A stretch of 64,000 bases of DNA, from contig ML679961.1 in the NCBI GenBank assembly GCA_007922225.1, forward strand, positions 66,849,075 through 66,913,074, given 5' to 3'. The position numbers and the translations under genes are program-made. Shown piece by piece: positions 58,654 to 64,000 of this stretch (within the stretch, counting starts at the first letter, position 1; every line of letters starts with the position of its first letter). Under the pieces are notes generated by a model. It saw nothing but the letters and a program-made list of their open reading frames with translations, was not told the DNA's origin and ran no database searches. This DNA comes from Emydura subglobosa (lineage: Eukaryota; Chordata; Testudines; Chelidae).

Positions 58654-59515
58654 GGGACAAATGAGCTGTACTTGAGACCAAGTATTGTACCCAGTTAGCC
58701 ATTTATTCCACTCACCTGAGGAGTGAGTGTATTGGAAACTACTTTATTTGTCTTATTTTTATAACTAAACAGTTGCTGTGCTTTTACTAAGTATTTCCCC
58801 AAGCATTTCAGAGCAATGTGCCTTTAGACAGGATTCAGAGCTGGGACAAACAGCTATTTTTCAAATTACTAGCCTTTCACAATTAAGCTTATGGTATTAT
58901 TAATACCATTCAGACACATTAATGCACCTCAGAACAATATCACACTGATATCACAATATAAACCACAAAACCACTGGAAAACAGAATTAATGCATTAACA
59001 CTACTCTCCCTATAGCTATGCTGCAACCATTAGGGTTTCCTTAAATGAGTTGAGGCAAATATGGTGGGTTGGGGATGGAGTATTAGGAGTTCCTGAAATG
59101 ACCTGGGGGATGGTATCTCTGGTTGCAGAAATGCATAAGGTGCCAAACATGAGAGGGTGAGAAATAGGGTGGGCAGTCCCGTCACCAATCACTTAAGAAC
59201 ACTGCCCCCAAAGCTTTTAGGGACTGACTCTGCCCTGCTTTGAGTCTTGAGCAGTCAGTTACACTTGGGCAAAATTGGTGAAAATGCAATTTTACTGATT
59301 TGGCAGTCTTTTTGCATTCATTTTGCAGACGTGTAAATGACTCTACAAGGTTCAAGGCAGTGAGAAATAAAGCCCAGTGAGTGTCTATTTAAAAGTATAG
59401 GAATCCTAGATCTATATAAGGACATAGATCATTGAGAAAAGTTTGGTTACACAGAACCAAAAATCCCCAAATTGAACAGTGGGTAGGTAGGATTAGGCGA
59501 TTTCCAAGGCCATGA
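58654..59515. other. non-coding, no feature recognised
   Basis: No supported feature. Confidence 0.5.
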
Positions 59516-59615
59516 NNNNNNNNNNNNNNNNNNNNNNNNNNNNNNNNNNNNNNNNNNNNNNNNNNNNNNNNNNNNNNNNNNNNNNNNNNNNNNNNNNNNN
59601 NNNNNNNNNNNNNNN
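59516..59615. other. assembly gap (100 N)
   Basis: Exactly 100 N, the conventional size for a gap of unknown length. The 62-codon frame drawn across it is meaningless. Confidence 0.98.
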
Positions 59616-60700
59616 CAAATTAAAGACATGGGCATTTCAGCATCTCCTTTGCCTTCTAAGATGTTTCCTTAATTATTTATGACTTGAAAGGTTAAGATGC
59701 TTAATGGTTTTGTGGCTAATTAATAAAGAAGCTCATCATAATCTTTCACTGGGAGATCAGCATTTTCTGATGAACTGTAACAATAGCAAATACATACTTT
59801 AAGAAAATAAAATCTGCAGTATGAATGCCATGGTAACATGACACTGTGTCCAAGTTCAAAATGTTTAGATGCTTGCATGGGACAGGCTGGCAATTTAGGT
59901 CCCAAAATGGTTTTTTTTGGGGAGGCGGGGGAAAGCTGGGGAGGGGCTCCTCTGTGTGCACAAAGGATTTTTAAAAGGGGTCTGCTACTTGGTCCCACTA
60001 CTTCTGCATGCCCAGGGGATGGGATGGGATGGGCAAAGGGCTAGGTCTGGCTTGGGTTGAGAGCTCTTGTAGGATTTTCAGAAGCACAGTGGTACCAACA
60101 TGCACGGTAAGGTACCTCTGAGATAGCTGTGCCTCACTCCGGACTAGCTCAATATGTACAAACAGCCACCCTCCAACCCTTTTCCAAGCCACTCCTACAA
60201 CCAGACATACAAGGCACAGGGATAACAAATTTAAAACTTGGTGGGAGGGAGGGCAGAGAGGTGCGAGAAAAGGTGGAAGTTGGAAACTTTCTCATAGGGG
60301 TCTATCTGCAAAACAAATATTTACATTACTTACACTAACAATTACTTAGTGGACAAACTAAAAGACAAACATTCACATGCATGTGCAGGAGCCCCTCGGA
60401 AAGATACTTACTTCAACCTGTGGAGAAATGGTTGAGTGTGGCCCTCTGAAGGAACCTCTCCAGATGAAACAGAGAAGATAGAAAGGGCCATCAGTGAAAT
60501 GATACAGTGTGGACCACTCCTCCCTGGTCCTCTCTTAGTCAGCCTCAAGGAAGGACACTGTCTTACCTGAAGTCCTCAACCAACCTTTGGTCATCCTCCT
60601 TTGCCCCTAAGCCCAGCAAGGATTAGTTTGCTCCTCCACATCCCAAGGATTAATAGTGACCCTGGAAACATGTAGGAACAAGGTGGGAAGAAATGTGTGG
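59616..60700. other. non-coding, no feature recognised
   Basis: No supported feature. A short GGGAT repeat lies near 60014-60031. Confidence 0.5.
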
Positions 60701-61215
60701 GGACCTATAGGCAAAAGGCAGCATCTCCCACCTAGCAGTTAAGGCCCAAGGGGAAAGCTCTGCCTAATGGGTATAGTTCACAAGTGGGGTAGGAGAACCC
60801 AGGCCCTCCTACTCCACCAGGTTCTGACTCAGGGCCCTGGTAGGGTGGTTCAGCTTTGCTCACCCTGTAGTGCCTTGCCTCAGCCTCAAGTCAGCTGGGT
60901 CACTTCCTACCTATCTGTGCATCCCAGTCAGTCCCTGGGGAGTGCTGCCTTCTGGGCTTCCTGCCCTGATCCCAGCCGCTGGTGCCACAGCTCACCCATT
61001 CCCTGGCCTGGTGCAAGATCTGGCCATGTCTCCTCTAGGGCTCCCAAAGCACTTCCTTCTCCCTGGCCTGCCAGCACTGCCTGGCTGCCTTTTAAACCCC
61101 TGCTTTAACCCAAGCATGCTCAGCATGGGTGAAGGGGAGAGTGCTTTCTGAGCCCACAGTTGTTTCTTAACCCATTCCTGTCCAGTGAGGGGTTTATACA
61201 CCCCATCACAGGACC
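60701..61215 (-). mobile_element. solo LTR related to the Gmr1-like LTR
   Basis: The right end (CAGTGAGGGGTTTATACACC then CCATCACA, to 61210) matches the outer end of the 18-kb LTR (CAGTGAGGGGTTGGTATACC .. GTCACA). Inner stretches GTAGGAGAACCCAGGCC, CCTACTCCACCAGGTTC and CTGGGTCACTTCCTAC also match. The LTR spans 60706-61210 (505 bp) and is flanked by GGACC on both sides (60701-60705 and 61211-61215). Its left terminus reads TA where TG is expected. No internal sequence is present. It has the same orientation as the 18-kb element. Confidence 0.78.
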
Positions 61216-62405
61216 AGTGAGTGGTCTGATGACCCATCCCTCTGGCAGAGACAAACCCATACCATTCATATGTAGAATCTTGGGGAAGGTGCTGGAGAAC
61301 GGTACAGAGCACTGAGAAATTACACATTTCCTAATGTTCAGAGAGAACACAGTATGCCCCAGCAACAATGTCAAGACAGATGGAAGATATTGTGGAGTTA
61401 TTTTGAACTCATAAAAGCTCTTGATCCTCCAGTTCCTAGAAAGGACCAGGATGTGCTGCAGGAGATCAGGGTTCTCTGCTAAAGCACATTGTGCCTGTTG
61501 CTACACAAAATATAAAATAACTGGCACCATAATTTTTGGGTGCTAATCATAATAAACCTCAGTACACTATGCCCAGAAGGATTCACAGAGAGGCTCAGGG
61601 GACTACAGAACACTCACTGCCATGGTCTCATTGTGCAAGGGTGCAGGTGGCTGAGATAGTTTTGATGGAGCTATTGTCTCAGGAGCTATTGTCTAAGAGG
61701 ATGTATGTGCAGCTCCTCATACAGAACTGAACCATTCAGGGAAAGTGGAGGGAGGACATAGACAGAGGAATAACAGCACATTTACATTGCAAAGGCCCTG
61801 GGCATTATGCAATAGACCCAGAAAGTGCTGCAGGGCAGCGATGGGAAGAGGCTTTGTCCCAAAATAAGTGTGCTGGATAGCTAAAGACTCTTTAGAGATT
61901 GTATGATGTGCAGAGTGGGGAGAAGCAGGAGGATTAGCATTAGGAAATTGGATGCTCTATGGATTGCCAAGATGACAGATACAAATCCTGTAGTCATCAT
62001 AACTCTATTAGCAATAGCTATCCATGTGCTCCTACAAGTTGTCCTTAGAACTGCATCTTGGAGGGCTGAGTTAAGGTTATTTAGGAATTTTAGCAGAAAA
62101 AATATTTATTGCTGGCAAAACTGCCTTTTCACCCCACTCACTTGTTTCTAAAATGGCTGAACCATATCTATTCAAGTGTACTTAAAAAAAAATTAACCTG
62201 AGGAAGGGATCAGCCCAAAGAGTTACAATTTGCCAAAGTTATATGCAACTGAAAATAGGGAGTTATAATAGAGAGTGGTTGGCAACCTCAATTAGAGGCA
62301 GTGCTATTGCTCCCCTATAACAAGAACATACAAGAAAATGTACATGGTCAAAACGGGATGGCTCAATCCTTTGTGTGTTTCTTTTTTATATATCTTAAAT
62401 TAAAG
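61216..62405. other. non-coding, no feature recognised
   Basis: No supported feature. Confidence 0.5.
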
Positions 62406-62554
62406 AACTTAGCACTGAGGTTTGTGCATTATTCAGTAGATGTTAACAGACACATAATATCAGAAAACTGCCGGCTTTATCGTTATACAATCAAGGCATA
62501 TCAGCCTCCTCAACTTCCTGTTGTGCCCCGCATCAATGGCCGCTCCATGACTGG
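62406..62554 (+). CDS. candidate internal exon of an unknown host gene
   Basis: An open 149-base segment follows a pyrimidine-rich stretch (TTTCTTTTTTATATATC) and an AG, and is followed by a good donor, CTGG|GTAAGC. The reading frame includes VHYSVDVNRHIISENCRLYR and then PPQLPVVPRINGRSMTG. I do not recognise it. CpG dinucleotides (four within about 80 bases, 62470-62545) are unusual for the surrounding CpG-poor DNA, which could reflect constraint. The acceptor context is mediocre and no neighbouring exon is evident. It could equally be chance. Confidence 0.2.
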
Positions 62555-64000
62555 GTAAGCATCTTCTGATGGGCATGTGCAAACTGTTGGAAGGACTGTC
62601 TTACAACTGGACATTCTCAGCTTGGTAACAAGTTTCCCATTTATGGGAATTCTCCAGAAGAATGACTGGTTGATAACTAGAAAACGCTAATAAAGGAAAC
62701 AGCCATATTCTTTGTCTGGACCTGACTGCATCTGTTCCTCTTTCTGTGGCTGCAGATATCTAACAGCTGCAATGTGCTCTCTCTCGCCAATCACAACAGG
62801 CCAAAATCACCACTGCTGTAATTGTCCTGAAGCCAATGGTTGAATTTGGCCCAATATGACATTGTGTGAGAGAAGCAGTGTCCTAAAACAAATCTTCCAT
62901 TTGCACTGGTGGTATAATCTCTATTGTGGAGCTTCCTATGTTTGGAGAAAAGAAAGAATTGCAATTAAAAATGCAATAAAAAATAAATAAAATAAGAAAG
63001 ATGTCCAATTAAATACAGTCAGAGTCTTATGTAGCTAGTTCTTGCTAGGAATACCAGTGTTTGGCTATTGACCAATTCTACTCAGTACTTTGCGCCAACC
63101 TCAAGCATATTATATACTAGTTTATCTTCTGTTCTCCTTCTAAAAGAGCCCAGGATCTTCTCTGAAGTAATGGGGCTGCAGATTCAGATAGAGTCAATGC
63201 CAGATTAAATGTTCACAGACAAGCCGATTTCTTCCCAAAGTTGAAAAGATGGTTTTAAACTGAGTAATTAACATATGACAAAAAATCAGCCTGATTTCAG
63301 CCATGTTCATACATTCTCATTCTTCCCCACACTCTTTCTTTCTCTCTGTGCCCAGTTGTCTCTTCTGCTACAGCTGAGAAGAGGAGGGGAGCCAGATGAG
63401 GTTGCATGGAGGCCATGCAAGGAGAGGAGCAGCAGCTCAATGGTATGCTCTTCCTTTTCGTCTGATCCAAGAGAAGTTCCCTTGCAGGTGCATTCTGGGA
63501 TCAAAGCTTTGAACATCAGGAAAGTGTGTGTCAGGAGGATGGCCACTGTCCACAAATTCATCCTCCCCCTACCCTACAGGGTTTGAGAGGGGTGAGACTC
63601 AATCAGTGTTATCTCCTTCCTTGAAGGGGATTTTGGAGCTGGGACTGGTGGGGACAGTAAAGGAACACAGCTGAGAAGGAAGAAGGACGTGACCTGGGGA
63701 GCTGTTCAGATGGTCTCAAGACAGCTGTGATTTAGAGGGCTGAACCCACTGCCTACACCAAAGGATGAAGGGGAAACAATTCTGGACATTAATACTCTGA
63801 GTTTCTTGTCTTCATCCTCCTCATGCAAGTTTACCTATAGCTGATCTAGCCTTCTGGTCCAAATTCAGGTCTGGAGGAAGCAGACACAATGCCCACAGAA
63901 ATCAATGGAGATTCTGTGAACACAACTTGCAGGATAACCAGACATGAATTGCTTAAAGGAGAGTTTTCAAAGCAGGAGAAATGGGGCCGCTGTGGGAGAA
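62555..64000. other. non-coding, no feature recognised
   Basis: AT-rich. A 103-codon plus-strand frame at 63275-63586 has no domain and no splice or promoter support. Confidence 0.5.

Noticed and set aside
59447..59635. ORF spanning the N gap
   Set aside because: 34 of its codons are N; it has no information.
63275..63586. 103-codon plus-strand ORF as a host gene
   Set aside because: Both strands are open over the same stretch, with no domain, promoter or splice evidence.
1..64000. CRISPR arrays, bacterial operons, rRNA or tRNA genes
   Set aside because: No regularly spaced direct repeats with unique spacers, no tRNA cloverleaf or rRNA sequence seen. Composition and repeats are vertebrate nuclear.

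Overview
This is vertebrate nuclear DNA: AT-rich, intron- or intergenic-like sequence with no host gene I can call confidently. The repeats (several CR1 LINEs, MIR/CORE-SINEs, a Penelope-like element, a Gmr1-like Ty3/gypsy element, hAT debris and two long DIRS-type tyrosine-recombinase retrotransposons) suggest a non-avian sauropsid, most likely a turtle. That assignment is an inference from repeat content.

Layout. 1-5.7 kb: a minus-strand CR1 reverse transcriptase fragment, a 431-bp hAT-type MITE with an 8-bp target duplication, a plus-strand CR1 3' end and two unplaced LTR-like stretches. 10.1-11.0 kb: a longer plus-strand CR1 3' end. 12.0-13.9 kb: two degenerate tandem repeats. 17.9-23.1 kb: a decayed LTR retrotransposon on the minus strand. 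Its domains run Gag, protease, integrase, reverse transcriptase, RNase H, the unusual Gmr1-like order in which integrase precedes RT. 31.0-32.9 kb: a 5'-truncated Penelope-like element (RT plus GIY-YIG nuclease, minus strand) whose 3' end carries a decayed hammerhead-ribozyme-like motif. 33.7-38.9 kb: two MIRs, a solo LTR with TG..CA ends and a 5-bp target duplication, and LTR-like debris.

40.2-54.7 kb is the most informative part: two nearly full-length DIRS elements (about 6.4 and 6.1 kb), both on the minus strand, 2 kb apart and from different subfamilies. Each has inverted terminal repeats, a Gag-like ORF with an eight-ligand Cys/His motif and an Arg/Ser-rich middle, an RT-RNase H-methyltransferase-like ORF, a tyrosine recombinase ORF, and an internal complementary region (ICR). 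In both copies the ICR is the complement of the left end fused to the complement of the right end, that is, of the junction of a circularised element. The parts fit the DIRS cycle: RT and RNase H copy the RNA, the ICR templates end completion and circle closure, and the recombinase inserts the circle without target duplication. Both copies are dead, with in-frame stops and frameshifts; element 2 looks older.

54.7-64 kb: more CR1, an unclassified dispersed repeat, a 100-base assembly gap, a solo LTR related to the 18-kb LTR with target duplication GGACC, and one weak candidate host exon near 62.5 kb.
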